Positions 1 to 10,904 of a stretch of 64,000 bases of DNA are shown here, in pieces; the stretch's first letter is position 1, and each line of letters begins with the position of its first letter. The notes under the pieces were generated by a model. That model was not told the origin of the DNA. It ran no database searches and saw nothing but the letters and a program-made list of their open reading frames with translations. A program made the position numbers and the translations under genes. Origin of the DNA: Mycolicibacterium sp. lyk4-40-TYG-92 (lineage in GTDB: Bacteria > Actinomycetota > Actinomycetes > Mycobacteriales > Mycobacteriaceae); the NCBI RefSeq assembly GCF_030209435.1, contig NZ_JARVRX010000005.1, positions 1 to 64,000 on the forward strand, written 5' to 3'.

Positions 1-188
1 AAAAACAACAAACAAAAACCACCAAACACACTATTGAGTTCTCAAACAACACGCCCGGCCTGACCGCGCAACAAACCCGCGGCTAAAAGCCGCGGTCCGT
101 GTGCGGGCAGTGAGGAACTCCCAACTTAATGGGTGTTACTCTCGGATTTGGTCTTCGCTCTCCGGCGCTTGTCCGTGTCGCTCTGACC
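1..188 (-). other. 5' leader of a downstream rRNA operon (rrnB-type), partial
   Basis: Read on the minus strand, positions 1-60 carry the conserved actinobacterial pre-16S leader motif TTGTTTGAGAACTCAATAG followed by a GT-rich tract, as seen just upstream of mycobacterial 16S genes. A perfect 8-bp hairpin (CCGCGGCT/AGCCGCGG, 77-84 and 88-95) sits in the leader. The 16S gene itself lies outside the window. Fast-growing mycobacteria are known to keep their second rrn operon after tyrS, which fits. Seen: motif and hairpin. Inferred: operon identity. Confidence 0.85.
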
Positions 189-194
189 TGGAAT

Positions 195-223
195 AAGTTA
201 CGGCAGGGCTAACAGGGAGTCAA
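195..223 (-). promoter_or_regulatory. rRNA operon promoter (-35/-10)
   Basis: On the minus strand TTGACT (218-223) and TAACTT (195-200) are separated by exactly 17 bases, a strong SigA-type promoter. It lies about 40 bases past the tyrS stop and reads towards the rRNA leader at 1-188, with a start point expected near 187. Confidence 0.75.
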
Positions 224-246
224 ATCGCCAGGTCAGCGGACTGTTT

Positions 247-262
247 CCCCTGGTCAGAGGGG
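247..262 (-). terminator. short hairpin after tyrS
   Basis: CCCCT (247-251) and AGGGG (258-262) form a small stem between the tyrS stop and the rrn promoter. There is no U-tract, so it is at best a weak terminator. Confidence 0.3.
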
Positions 263-265
263 CCG

Positions 266-1564
266 TCATCCTTGGCCAGACCCGCCAACCCGGCGCACCC
301 CGGCGATGTGGCGCTTGCCACGCCGCAACACCAGCCAGCGCTCACCGAGAAAGTCCGACGACTGTGGTACCCACTCGTCGCTTTCCACACGTGCGTTGTT
401 CACGTAAACGCCGCCTTCGGCGACGGTCCGGCGCGCTTCGCCACGGCTCTTGGACAGGCCCGTCGCAACCAGTAGGTCGGTGATCCCATCCGGACCACCG
501 GGTGCCAGCTCCGCGACCTGGCCGTTACTGGCCTCGGTCAGCGCAGCTGACAGCGTCGACTCGTCGAGATCCGCGAGTTCAGCACGGCCGAACAGCGCCT
601 GACTGGCCAATTCGACGGCATCGGTCGCGGCCTGGCCGTGCACCAACGTGGTCAATTCCCGGGCCAGCCGGCGTTGCGCTGCCCGCTCGTGGGGACGCTC
701 CGCGGTGGCGGTCGCCAGTTCGCCGAGCTCTTCGGCGGACAGGAAGGTGAACCAGCGCAGATACCCGACGACATCGGTGTCGGCCGCGTTCACGAAGTAC
801 TGGTACCAGGCATATGGGCTGGTCAGCTCGGGATCGAGCCACAGATTGCCGCCACCGGTCGACTTGCCGAACTTCTTGCCGTCGGCCGAGGTGACCAGCG
901 GAACCGTCAGCGCATGTGCGGTCGCACCCAGCTTCTGGCGCACCAGGCGGACACCCGCGATGATGTTCCCCCACTGGTCAGAACCACCGACCTGCAGGCT
1001 GCAGCCGTGCTTCTTGTACAGCTCGACGAAGTCGTTGGCCTGAAGAAGCATGTAGCTGAACTCGGTGTACGAGATGCCGTCGCCCTCGAGGCGCCGCTTG
1101 ATGGTGTCGCGGTCGAGCATCACGTTGACGGAGAAGTGTTTGCCCAGGTCACGCAGGAACTCGATAGCCGACATCGGCCCGGTCCAGGACAGGTTGTTCT
1201 CGACGATCGCGCCGTTGCCCGAGTCGTTGAACTCGACGAACCGCTCGAGCTGGCCGCGGATGCGTTCGGCCCAGTCGGCGACGGTATCGGCGGTGTTCAT
1301 CGTCCGCTCGCCGTTGTCGCGGGGATCGCCGATCATGCCGGTCGCACCGCCGGCCAGCACGATTGGACGGTGTCCGGCCTGCTGGAATCGCCGCAGCGTG
1401 AGTAGGGGGACCAGGTGTCCGGCATGCAGGCTGGGCGCGGTCGGGTCGAAGCCGGCATACAGCGTGAGCGGCCCATCGGTCGTCGCGGCGGCGAGCGCTT
1501 CGCGGTCGGTCGATTGCGCGATCAGCCCGCGCCAGTCCAATTCATCGAGAATGCCAGTACTCAC
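266..1564 (-). CDS. tyrS: tyrosyl-tRNA synthetase
   Basis: Class I aminoacyl-tRNA synthetase charging tRNA-Tyr in the cytoplasm. The 432 residues match the usual length. The HIGH motif appears as HAGH (residues 47-50), the KMSKS loop as KFGKS (near residue 230), and the last ~75 residues form an S4-type RNA-binding domain. The start is GTG. It follows mpg by 38 bases on the same strand and is probably cotranscribed with it; the rrn operon promoter lies just downstream. This matches the Rv1688-Rv1689 order of M. tuberculosis. Confidence 0.97.
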   Translation of the reverse strand: MSTGILDELDWRGLIAQSTDREALAAATTDGPLTLYAGFDPTAPSLHAGHLVPLLTLRRFQQAGHRPIVLAGGATGMIGDPRDNGERTMNTADTVADWAERIRGQLERFVEFNDSGNGAIVENNLSWTGPMSAIEFLRDLGKHFSVNVMLDRDTIKRRLEGDGISYTEFSYMLLQANDFVELYKKHGCSLQVGGSDQWGNIIAGVRLVRQKLGATAHALTVPLVTSADGKKFGKSTGGGNLWLDPELTSPYAWYQYFVNAADTDVVGYLRWFTFLSAEELGELATATAERPHERAAQRRLARELTTLVHGQAATDAVELASQALFGRAELADLDESTLSAALTEASNGQVAELAPGGPDGITDLLVATGLSKSRGEARRTVAEGGVYVNNARVESDEWVPQSSDFLGERWLVLRRGKRHIAGVRRVGGSGQG

Positions 1565-1602
1565 GACGTCGATCTTCCCCTATTGCAGGTCATCGCCTGT
1601 CA

Positions 1603-2214
1603 TCAGTCACTGTCCCCCGGCGCGGGCGCCCGGGGACTGCGCCGGTAGTTCGACACCTCTGGAGTGCCCGGCAACCAGAACCGCCACGGCCGGTCGGCGG
1701 CCTGACTGACCCCGACCCGCGGCCCAGCGCTCGCCTCCTGTGGTGGGTTCAGTTCGAGCCGGACCGGAGACCGCCGATCCATCAGGTCAATACCGTTGTC
1801 CGCCAACGTGATTCCGAGCGCCTCGCACAGGTTGCCCGGGCCCCGGGCGAACGCGACGGGGGTGATGCCGGACCGTCGCCGATGCGCGGCGACACCACAA
1901 CCGTCGACGATGCGGGCCGCGCGGAGCAACACGGCGCCCGCCACACCATCGGTGCAACAAACGACGTTGGCGCACACATGAATTCCGTGACTGCGGTACG
2001 TGTACAGGTGCCCGGCCGGCCCGAACATCACCGCACTGCGGGGCGTCGGCCCGCGGAACGAGTGCGCAGCCGCATCCGGCCAGGGTCCCGACGGCGGGCC
2101 GCCGTATGCCTCGACCTCCACCACGGTGGCGACCACTTCCCGACCGTACAAGGTGGCACCGAGCAGACGGCGAGCCGCGGTGACCGGATCGACGGCGAGT
2201 AGCTCGGCGCTCAT
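1603..2214 (-). CDS. mpg: 3-methyladenine DNA glycosylase (AAG/Mpg family)
   Basis: A 203-residue base-excision repair enzyme that removes alkylated purines. It has the family pattern: an N-terminal [11 protein letters not shown] segment, a VEVEAYGGP segment carrying the catalytic Glu region, and the [14 protein letters not shown] core. The ATG start at 2214 is divergent from the ABC transporter operon, sharing a 69-base intergenic region. The gene precedes tyrS. Confidence 0.93.
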   Translation of the reverse strand: MSAELLAVDPVTAARRLLGATLYGREVVATVVEVEAYGGPPSGPWPDAAAHSFRGPTPRSAVMFGPAGHLYTYRSHGIHVCANVVCCTDGVAGAVLLRAARIVDGCGVAAHRRRSGITPVAFARGPGNLCEALGITLADNGIDLMDRRSPVRLELNPPQEASAGPRVGVSQAADRPWRFWLPGTPEVSNYRRSPRAPAPGDSD

Positions 2215-2274
2215 GACCCGTCATTCTGCCCGGTCCGGCGATGACCATTGACACGCCCACGCCATGAGCGGATT

Positions 2275-2308
2275 ATTCACCATATGATGAGTTCATCGAA
2301 TGGTGAAT
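2275..2308. promoter_or_regulatory. 34-bp palindrome, candidate TetR operator
   Basis: ATTCACCAT (2275-2283) and ATGGTGAAT (2300-2308) are perfect inverted arms. An inner GATGA/TCATC pair (2286-2290, 2293-2297) shares the same centre, so 28 of 34 positions are symmetric. The site covers the presumed start codon of the ABC ATPase gene and lies between it and mpg. The last gene of the operon encodes a TetR protein, its likely ligand. Confidence 0.65.
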
Positions 2309-3048
2309 TACTGAATCATGCCCCTGACGTCGCGATTCAGATCGAGAACCTGACCGTCGTCCGCGGCAAACGGCGCGCGATCGACGACGTGTCCCTGCAG
2401 GTCCGGCACGGCAGCATCACCGGACTGCTCGGCCCGTCCGGCTGCGGCAAGACCACCCTCATGCGCGCCATCGTCGGCACCCAGATCATCACCAGCGGCA
2501 CCGTCACCGTGCTCGGGAAACCCGGCGGATCGGCCGAACTGCGTCGTCGCGTGGGGTACGTGACGCAGGAGCCGACGGTCTACAACGATCTGCGGGTCAT
2601 CGACAACGTGCGCTATTTCGCCGCACTGACGGGCGCCGGCAAGTCCGCGGCCGACGAGGCGATAGCTGCCGTCGGACTGCAGGACCACCGAACCGCCTTG
2701 TGCGGCAACATGTCCGGCGGTCAGCGGACGCGCGCCTCGCTGGCCTGCGCGCTGGTGTCCAAACCTGACCTGCTGGTGCTCGATGAACCGACGGTCGGCC
2801 TCGACCCGGTGCTTCGCGTCGACCTCTGGGACCAATTCGACCGACTGGCCGGCGACGGCACCACCCTGCTGGTGTCGAGCCATGTGATGGACGAGGCCGA
2901 CCACTGCGGCGAACTGCTGCTGATGCGCGAGGGTCACCTGCTCACACACACCACGCCCACCCGACTACGAGAGGACACCGGATGTTCGTCGCTGGAGGAA
3001 GCGTTTCTGACCATCATCCGGCGCAGCACCGCAGCCAGAGCCGGTTGA
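2284..3048 (+). CDS. ABC-2 type exporter, ATP-binding subunit
   Basis: ATPase of a small two-component ABC exporter (Rv1687c-like); substrate unknown, drug or lipid export plausible. With the ATG at 2284 it has 254 residues: Walker A GPSGCGKT (50-57), Q-loop VTQEP, signature MSGGQ (143-147), Walker B LLVLDE (163-168), and the switch His in VSSHVMDE. A TTG at 2248 would add 12 residues of poor character. The start codon lies inside a large palindrome. First gene of an ATPase-permease-TetR operon; it ends in a TTGA overlap with the permease. Confidence 0.9.
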   Translation: MMSSSNGELLNHAPDVAIQIENLTVVRGKRRAIDDVSLQVRHGSITGLLGPSGCGKTTLMRAIVGTQIITSGTVTVLGKPGGSAELRRRVGYVTQEPTVYNDLRVIDNVRYFAALTGAGKSAADEAIAAVGLQDHRTALCGNMSGGQRTRASLACALVSKPDLLVLDEPTVGLDPVLRVDLWDQFDRLAGDGTTLLVSSHVMDEADHCGELLLMREGHLLTHTTPTRLREDTGCSSLEEAFLTIIRRSTAARAG

Positions 3049-3800
3049 CGTTGCGGCCTTACCTGGCCACCACGGCCCGCATCCTGCGTCAGCTCGCCGC
3101 CGACCATCGGAGCATGGCGATGATCCTGGTGGTGCCGAGCGCCGTCATCACCTTGATGTACTTCATGTTCGACGATCTGCCGCACCGTCCCGGCACACTG
3201 TCGCCGTTCAACAACGCGTGCCTGATCTTGCTGGGTGTCTTCCCCCTGGTCGTCATGTTCCTGATCACCTCGATAACCATGCAGCGCGAACGGGTTTCGG
3301 GGACGTTGGAACGGATCCTGACCACTCCCCTGCGCCGGCTGGATCTGTTGGCCGCCTACGGATCGGCGTTCTCGGTGGCCGCGGCCGCCCAGGCGACGCT
3401 GGCCTGCCTGGTGTCGTTCTGGTTCCTCGGATTCGACACCGCGGGCAGCCCCGCACTGGTCTTCCTGATCGCGATCATCAACGCAGTGCTCGGCGTCGGG
3501 CTCGGTCTGCTGTGCAGTGCCTTCGCGCGCACCGAGTTCCAGGCCGTGCAGTTCATGCCGGTGGTGATCGTGCCGCAATTGCTGTTGTGCGGCATCATCG
3601 TGCCCCGCGAAATGCTGCCCGACTGGCTACGGTGGATCAGTGACGCACTGCCCGCGACCTACGCGCTCGAGGCCCTCCAACAGGTGGCCCACCACACCGA
3701 CATCACCGGCACCACGATGCGGGACATCGTCATCGTGATCGCGTTCGCAGTCGTCACCATGTGCCTGGCCGCCGCGACCCTGCGCCGTCGGACCCCATGA
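3045..3800 (+). CDS. ABC-2 type exporter, membrane subunit
   Basis: Permease partner of the preceding ATPase, Rv1686c-like, 251 residues with about six hydrophobic segments typical of ABC-2 exporters. The TTG start overlaps the upstream stop (TTGA), arguing for translational coupling; the open frame extends further upstream only inside the ATPase gene. The C-terminal half contains the usual GIIVPREMLPDWLRWISDAL loop near a membrane segment. It ends in an ATGA overlap with the TetR gene. Confidence 0.87.
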   Translation: MTLRPYLATTARILRQLAADHRSMAMILVVPSAVITLMYFMFDDLPHRPGTLSPFNNACLILLGVFPLVVMFLITSITMQRERVSGTLERILTTPLRRLDLLAAYGSAFSVAAAAQATLACLVSFWFLGFDTAGSPALVFLIAIINAVLGVGLGLLCSAFARTEFQAVQFMPVVIVPQLLLCGIIVPREMLPDWLRWISDALPATYALEALQQVAHHTDITGTTMRDIVIVIAFAVVTMCLAAATLRRRTP

Positions 3801-4420
3801 CCGCGACGCAGCCACGGCCCCGCAAGAAGCCGCCCGGCCGTCCCACCGGAACCTCGGACACCAAGGAGACGATCCTGTCGTGTGCGCGGGAGCTGTTCGC
3901 CCGCAACGGTTTCAACAACACGTCGGTGCGGGCGATCGCGTCTGCCGCCGGCGTCGACGCGGCGCTGGTGCACCACTATTTCGGGACGAAGCAGCGGCTC
4001 TTCGCCGCGGCGGTGCACATTCCCATCGACCCTCAGATGGTGCTGGGCCCCTTGCGGGACACTCCCGTCGACGAACTCGGTCGCACCCTGCCGTCGCTCT
4101 TGTTCCCGATCTGGGACTCCGAGCTGGGCGCCGGGTTCATCGCGGCGTTACGCTCGATGCTGGCGGGCGACGACGTCAACCTGATACGGATTTTCCTGGA
4201 AGACGTCATCACCGCCGAAGTCGGTGCGCGCGTTGATAATCCGCCCGGCACGGGACGAATCCGCGTGCAATTCGTCGCTTCCCAGCTGATCGGGGTCGTG
4301 ATGGCCCGCTACATCGTGCAACTCGAGCCGTTCAGATCGCTTCCGGTGCAACAGATCGCGGAAACGATCGGTCCGAACCTGCAGCGCTACCTCACCGGCG
4401 ACCTGCCGGCTCTGAGCTAG
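3797..4420 (+). CDS. TetR family transcriptional regulator
   Basis: 207-residue regulator, Rv1685c-like. A basic proline-rich N-terminus leads into the TetR helix-turn-helix (RAIASAAGVDAALVHHYFG, about residues 35-60), followed by an all-helical ligand domain. ATG start in an ATGA overlap with the permease, so it is the third gene of the exporter operon. It probably represses its own operon through the palindrome at 2275-2308. The ligand is unknown. Converges tail to tail with the Trm112-like gene. Confidence 0.92.
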   Translation: MTATQPRPRKKPPGRPTGTSDTKETILSCARELFARNGFNNTSVRAIASAAGVDAALVHHYFGTKQRLFAAAVHIPIDPQMVLGPLRDTPVDELGRTLPSLLFPIWDSELGAGFIAALRSMLAGDDVNLIRIFLEDVITAEVGARVDNPPGTGRIRVQFVASQLIGVVMARYIVQLEPFRSLPVQQIAETIGPNLQRYLTGDLPALS

Positions 4421-4623
4421 CGCTCGGCGGCGGCGATCAGTCGCTGGTGCTCGGCGTCGTCGGTGATATCGACCGCTTCGTCGATGAGCAGCACCGGCAC
4501 CCCGCCGTCGATGCGGTATGCCCGCCGCAACCGTGGGTTGTACAGGCATTCGTCTCCGACCAGCAGCAGCTCGCCGCGGTCCTGCGGGCACACCAAAATG
4601 GCACGCAAAGCTTCGTCGATCAT
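4417..4623 (-). CDS. Trm112-like protein
   Basis: 68-residue Trm112/YbaR-family protein (Rv1684-like). The pattern ILVCPQDRGELL...YNPRLRRAYRIDGGVPVLLIDEA is typical, but only one Cys of the zinc knuckle (in CPQD) is clear, so metal binding may be lost. In other organisms such proteins activate methyltransferases; the partner here is unknown. It begins six bases after the stop of the exported protein gene and its stop overlaps the end of the TetR gene. Confidence 0.85.
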   Translation of the reverse strand: MIDEALRAILVCPQDRGELLLVGDECLYNPRLRRAYRIDGGVPVLLIDEAVDITDDAEHQRLIAAAER

Positions 4624-4629
4624 CCTGCG

Positions 4630-5061
4630 TCAGCCACCCAGTGGAATCTGCGAGCCACCGGTACCCGGCACCAGGCCAGGCGGCAGACCACCCGGGCCAC
4701 CGATGACGATGGGGTTCTGCGGCTTCACGCCGGCGGCGCGGGCCTGATTGCGCTTCTGGAACTTCACGGTGTCCTGCAGCGCGTGGATCAGTGGCACCTG
4801 GTTGGGACGCTGGTCGAGGGCGGCCTGGATATCGTCCAGGTTGCCCTTCGAGGGCCCGAAGCCCTGGGCGCGCAGCGTGAGCGCCGTGTGCAGCAGCTTC
4901 GAGAGGTCGCCACCGCTGGCGCCGATGTCGTACTGCGCGTCGAGGTCGTCCAGGACGTCGGCGTGTGCAGCGGCAGGAGTCATCATCAGCCCGGCAGCCA
5001 CAGCTCCCGCCAGAATCGCGCCGGCAACACCGCGCCGGCGACGGCTGGTGTGTGACGTCAT
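4630..5061 (-). CDS. exported protein of unknown function
   Basis: 143 residues. An arginine-rich start (RRRRG), hydrophobic segment and AAAHA site form a signal peptide of about 33 residues, possibly Tat-type. The mature part is mostly helical (DVLDDLDAQYDIGASGGDLSKLL) and ends in a Gly/Pro-rich tail. No enzyme motif. It sits between the Rv1683-like gene (88 bases upstream) and the Trm112-like gene (6 bases downstream), probably in one transcript. No function assigned. Confidence 0.8.
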   Translation of the reverse strand: MTSHTSRRRRGVAGAILAGAVAAGLMMTPAAAHADVLDDLDAQYDIGASGGDLSKLLHTALTLRAQGFGPSKGNLDDIQAALDQRPNQVPLIHALQDTVKFQKRNQARAAGVKPQNPIVIGGPGGLPPGLVPGTGGSQIPLGG

Positions 5062-5149
5062 GCGTTCTCCATTCGATATCTGCGCCCGACGGCGTGTACC
5101 CCGACTGACAAACCGCAGCCTAACAGCGCCGACCGGCGCGGGCAGGTTG

Positions 5150-8134
5150 TCACGACAGACTGCCCGTCCCGGTCAACTCGGCATGGGCAGCCGCGGTGAA
5201 CGGCACGAAGGAGTCGCTTTCGACGTCGAACAGCCACGAACTGTCGGTCGACTCGGGCACTCCGGCGGCCCGCAATTCCGCGAGCACCGGTCGATACGAC
5301 GCGTTCAGCGTCAGCTCCGGCACCACGTGGATGAGGTCCGGCACCACTCCGACCGGCAGATCGGCCAACGCCTCACGGAGGTCGGCCGGCAGCACACTGC
5401 CACCCGGACGCAGGCTCAATGCCGTGACCGCCAGCTCCCGATCAGCAAGCGGCACCCGGTAGGTGACGGCGATGTCGACGGCATCGAGGCGGCCCAGCGC
5501 ATTCCCGACCTCCTTGCCGAATACCGCGCCACGCGGGGTGCGGATGACCGAACGGCGGTTGTCGACCATCCAGTAGTCGCCGTCGTCGTCCCGGCGGAAC
5601 AGGAACTCGGTGGACACCCAGGTGTCCCCCGGCGCGAAGACACCGCGCTTGACCGAGGCCGTCGGGTCGACGGGTCCGCGGGGCTTGGCCAGCAGCACGC
5701 CCACCTCGTTGGGCTCGGCGAGCGCCACGAAACCGTCATCGCCCTCGAGGATCAGGTCGTCGTCGACGTCGTAGGCGGCCAACGCGATCTGGCCGCCACC
5801 CGGCAGCGGCCGGCCCTCACTGCCGATCTTGAGTCCCGACACGTTGGCCAGCACGGCCTGACCATCGGTGGTGGTGAAGAACTCCAGGACGTGCGCAGGC
5901 TGGAAGGCGTCCTCGACGCGGCGCCACAACCCGGCCGGCATGCCCGAGCCGATGAACAGGCGCACCGGGTGGGTTCCGTTGATGACGAACGACGGATCGT
6001 CGATGACGTCGCGCAGCATCGCCCAGGTGTAGGACACCACGGTGACGCCGTACTGCCGCAGTTCGTGCACGAAGCGGTCGGGCCGCAGGCCGCGCGACAG
6101 GGCAATGCGGGCGCCACCGGCGACCGCGCCGCCGAGCGAGACCAGCAGTCCGGACTGGTGGTGCAGCGGGGTCAGGCAGTAGACGGTGTCGCCGCGGCCC
6201 AGGTTGGCCGCCGAAGCGGTGCCGAATGCCGAGAGCGCCCAACGGAAGTTGGTGATCTGCCGGGCCACCAGCTCGCCGCCGACGTTCGCGAAGGCGATGT
6301 AGGCCAGGTCTTGCGCATAGCCGGGGTTCGGCCGGTACCAGCCGGGCAGCTCGACGACGTCGGGGTCGATCTGCTCCATATCTATAACGTCATCGGCGGC
6401 GGACGAATCGCTGGTCAGGTGCAGGTCGCGGTTCTCGCCACCGCCGAGCACCAGCACGCGCGTCCGAAGCCGGCGGGCAGCATCGAGGTTCGCGGGGTCG
6501 GAGATGATGTCGGTGACACCACCGAGGCTGGCCGCGACGGCCAGGTCGGCATCGGGCGGCATCAGGACGGCCACCGCGCCGAGGCGAGACAGCGCCGCGA
6601 TGGCGACGAGTGCGCTGGGACGGGTCTCCATCAGCACACCGACCCGAACACCCTGCCGCACACCGACTTCGATCAGCCCGCGGACGACGTTGTTGATCCG
6701 GCGGTCCACGGCCTCATAGGTGTGCACGCGGCCGTCGAACAGCAGGAACTCACCGTCGGGCGCACCCTGGGCCTGCTCACACATGATGCGGCCCAACGAG
6801 ATTCGGGTGTGGTCATTGATCTGTCCCAGCCGGGCCAGACGCGGCAGCGTGCGAACGGTCTCGATCGCCAGCGCCCGCGTGGACTTTCCGGCCGTCACGA
6901 CCGCGTCCGCCGCGGTGCTCGCCAACGTGAATGCCATCTCGGTCGCGGCTGCGGCACCATGCGCGACGCGGACGGCCAGTGGCACCGACTCACGGGGCAG
7001 ATCGGACTGCAACGGCATCGGCACCACGTCGGCCGGCATCGGCCCGCCGGCATCGAGCCATTTGACCCACGACGCCACCGTCGGCCAGCTCTGGCTGGCC
7101 GCCTTGGAACCCACGACGAGACCGAAATGCCCGACGCGGATGAGGTATTCGTAGACATCGGCCTCCGGGGCGGCGCGCTTGATACCGCGCACCGCAGCGG
7201 GCTGACCGATGTCGTCGACCTCGCCGACCACGGCGAGGACCGGGCAGGTGATGTCGGACAGCGTCACCAGGTTGCCGTGGATGGCGAACCCGCCGGTCAT
7301 CATGCGGTTGTGCGCGATGAACTGCTTGAGCAGCTCCGCGATCGCCGGGCCGGACCACGCGATCCAACCCTCGCTGGCCAGGAACCGTCGCTGCTGCTCG
7401 CGCGGCAACAAGGCCTCACGGTCATGCAGCTGGCGCAGGAAGTCGAGCCGCGACTGCGCGGTCTTGATCGGGTCGAGCATCTGGAAACCGTTGCGCGCCA
7501 ACCAGCCCGGGATGTTGAGGCGGCTGAAGACATGGTCGGCCATGAAGTCGGCGACGCCGGATGCCAGGTTCGCCGGCATGTTCATCGGCAGTGCGGCCAG
7601 CGTGTCCACCGGAGATCCGAAGGCGATGATGCTGGCCAGATCGCGGGACTGCCGATACGCGGCGGTCTGGTAGGCGAACATGCCACCCTGCGAATAGCCG
7701 GCCAGGTGGACGTCTTTGCCGGTGGTCGCCTTGACGGTGTCGATGGCGGCGCTGAGCCCCACCACGTGGTCCGCGAGGTTGCGGTCCATGCCGCCCTCGA
7801 CCTGGTCCGGCGAGCCGAAGTCGATGACCCACGGGTCCAGGCCCGCGGCGTGCAGGATGCCGACGGCGCCGTCGTCGCGCGTGACGTCCCACATGTCCGC
7901 GGACATCATCATCGGATGCACCATCAGCACCGGCGAACCGGACGGGGCCGCGCCCGGACGGGCGTCCGGCGGGAAGTACCGGCGCAGGCGGTACATCGGC
8001 ACGCTCTCGACGATCTGGAACGGCGACGGCACGGCGCCGGTCTCCAGCCCGCCGTAGCGAAGCACTTCCAGGCCGTTCTGGGCGGTTGCTACCAACCGCT
8101 CCACCGGCCCGGTGATCACCGAAAAGTCCACCAC
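5150..8134 (-). CDS. bifunctional alpha/beta hydrolase - acyl-CoA synthetase (Rv1683-like)
   Basis: About 994 residues in two parts. The N-terminal ~360 residues resemble the PHA synthase/lipase fold, with a nucleophile elbow in LAGYSQGGMF and a GHFGLV histidine. The C-terminal ~600 residues are an AMP-binding acyl-CoA synthetase with GRPLPGG and GDTWVSTEF motifs. The usual TSGTTG phosphate loop is replaced by AFANVGGELVAR. The M. bovis BCG counterpart is a lipid-droplet protein linked to triacylglycerol synthesis and breakdown. GTG at 8134 is preferred because AGGGAG lies six bases upstream; TTG at 8155 is the alternative. Confidence 0.88.
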   Translation of the reverse strand: MVDFSVITGPVERLVATAQNGLEVLRYGGLETGAVPSPFQIVESVPMYRLRRYFPPDARPGAAPSGSPVLMVHPMMMSADMWDVTRDDGAVGILHAAGLDPWVIDFGSPDQVEGGMDRNLADHVVGLSAAIDTVKATTGKDVHLAGYSQGGMFAYQTAAYRQSRDLASIIAFGSPVDTLAALPMNMPANLASGVADFMADHVFSRLNIPGWLARNGFQMLDPIKTAQSRLDFLRQLHDREALLPREQQRRFLASEGWIAWSGPAIAELLKQFIAHNRMMTGGFAIHGNLVTLSDITCPVLAVVGEVDDIGQPAAVRGIKRAAPEADVYEYLIRVGHFGLVVGSKAASQSWPTVASWVKWLDAGGPMPADVVPMPLQSDLPRESVPLAVRVAHGAAAATEMAFTLASTAADAVVTAGKSTRALAIETVRTLPRLARLGQINDHTRISLGRIMCEQAQGAPDGEFLLFDGRVHTYEAVDRRINNVVRGLIEVGVRQGVRVGVLMETRPSALVAIAALSRLGAVAVLMPPDADLAVAASLGGVTDIISDPANLDAARRLRTRVLVLGGGENRDLHLTSDSSAADDVIDMEQIDPDVVELPGWYRPNPGYAQDLAYIAFANVGGELVARQITNFRWALSAFGTASAANLGRGDTVYCLTPLHHQSGLLVSLGGAVAGGARIALSRGLRPDRFVHELRQYGVTVVSYTWAMLRDVIDDPSFVINGTHPVRLFIGSGMPAGLWRRVEDAFQPAHVLEFFTTTDGQAVLANVSGLKIGSEGRPLPGGGQIALAAYDVDDDLILEGDDGFVALAEPNEVGVLLAKPRGPVDPTASVKRGVFAPGDTWVSTEFLFRRDDDGDYWMVDNRRSVIRTPRGAVFGKEVGNALGRLDAVDIAVTYRVPLADRELAVTALSLRPGGSVLPADLREALADLPVGVVPDLIHVVPELTLNASYRPVLAELRAAGVPESTDSSWLFDVESDSFVPFTAAAHAELTGTGSLS

Positions 8135-8262
8135 CGGGTACTCCCTTTTGGTCAAATAAGCACAAATCCCCTGATTACGACGCCATCATGGCACAACGTG
8201 CTGGTTACGTCGGTGTTGCGGCCTTGCTGTTGTGGCCGGTGTTGAGTCCGCTGAGCACCCCA

Positions 8263-8268
8263 TAGAAT
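8263..8268 (+). promoter_or_regulatory. -10 element of the ABC-F gene
   Basis: TAGAAT nine bases before the ATG at 8278 implies a transcript starting at or within a few bases of the start codon. Confidence 0.45.
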
Positions 8269-8277
8269 CAGCGCCTG

Positions 8278-10063
<1,786 letters not shown>

Positions 10064-10074
<11 letters not shown>

Positions 10075-10429
10075 ACGTGGTGGCCGCCTCGTCGCCGATC
10101 CACTGCCACAGCGGGATGGTGCCCCCGAGGTCGGCGTTGGCCAGGATGTTTTCTGCATCAAGCGCTTTGGCGTTGAAGCAGATGGGGCAGACGAGGAACC
10201 TGCCGCCGCCGGCTTCATACCGGGCCATCAGATCCGGCAGCGGCGGGCACCCGTCGCACGCGACCCCGAGCGCGAATCCGGGTAGGGCAAGCCGGACTGC
10301 TTCCTTGGTCAGGAACATCATCGTGGGGTGTCCCTGTTCGACTGCGCCGACAGCCACCAGCAGAGCGATGGTGACCTTCTCGGCGTCTTCCAGACCGGTG
10401 GTGAGGCTGATCGCCACTTTCGAGCTCAT
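10064..10429 (-). CDS. DsrE family protein
   Basis: 121 residues from the ATG at 10429. The DsrE/DsrF-like fold is suggested by KVAISLTTGLEDAEKVTIALLVAVGA, a hydrophobic FLTKEAVRLALPG segment, and Cys-containing CDGCPP and CPICFNA motifs that could carry sulfur or bind metal. The start overlaps the upstream SnoaL-like gene (ATGA), so the two are cotranscribed. Role unknown; sulfur transfer is the family theme. Confidence 0.8.
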
Positions 10430-10824
10430 GAGCGGTTCCCTTTCTGTTCGGGCTGAAATCCTGAGCACAGCAGGTCGATTGAGTGGATGCGATCGTCGGC
10501 GACGGCGAACATGCGCTGCTCGACAAGCCTGATGACCGTCGGGTCCCCCGGCGGCGAGGTGCGGACCCGCCAGCTCAGCGTGATGCGGTCCCCGACCCGG
10601 CCGACCGAGGCGTCGAGCAGTTCGAAGGTGTCGGCGCCGAACCAGTGCCGGAAGCGGCCGACGGCGTCGTCGGCCCCGGTCACGTCGACGAGGCCGGGAG
10701 GGATCAGGGCGCGGAAATGCACATCGGGATCGAGGCATTGGGCCAGCGAAGCGAAATCCCGGCCGGCGAAAGCCTCAAGGAAAGCGCCCGCCACAGCCCA
10801 GCCCGTGTCGGTGTCGTTGCTCAT
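10426..10824 (-). CDS. SnoaL-like / NTF2-fold protein
   Basis: 132 residues with the cone-shaped SnoaL pattern: AVAGAFLEAFAGRDFASLAQCLDPDVHFRALIPPG at the N-terminus, a central FRHWFG segment, and a C-terminal VIRLVEQRMFAVADDRI strand. Family members are small isomerases, cyclases or binding proteins; no substrate can be deduced. First gene of a two-gene unit with the DsrE-like gene. Confidence 0.8.
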   Translation of the reverse strand: MSNDTDTGWAVAGAFLEAFAGRDFASLAQCLDPDVHFRALIPPGLVDVTGADDAVGRFRHWFGADTFELLDASVGRVGDRITLSWRVRTSPPGDPTVIRLVEQRMFAVADDRIHSIDLLCSGFQPEQKGNRS

Positions 10825-10904
10825 GTATCAGGTTTACGGCTCGCGGCCGGGCCGGCACATCGGGTGAATGCCCGATCTATTCGGTCAGCCCACACGGAAC
10901 GCCG

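Noticed and set aside
5117..5131. GCGCCG/CGGCGC hairpin after the Rv1683-like gene region
   Set aside because: Only six base pairs with no U-tract; chance expectation is high in GC-rich DNA.
4748..8245. Long open frame on the plus strand opposite the Rv1683-like gene
   Set aside because: Low-complexity Arg/Gly/His-rich translation and no homology-like motifs; it mirrors the codon bias of the real minus-strand gene.
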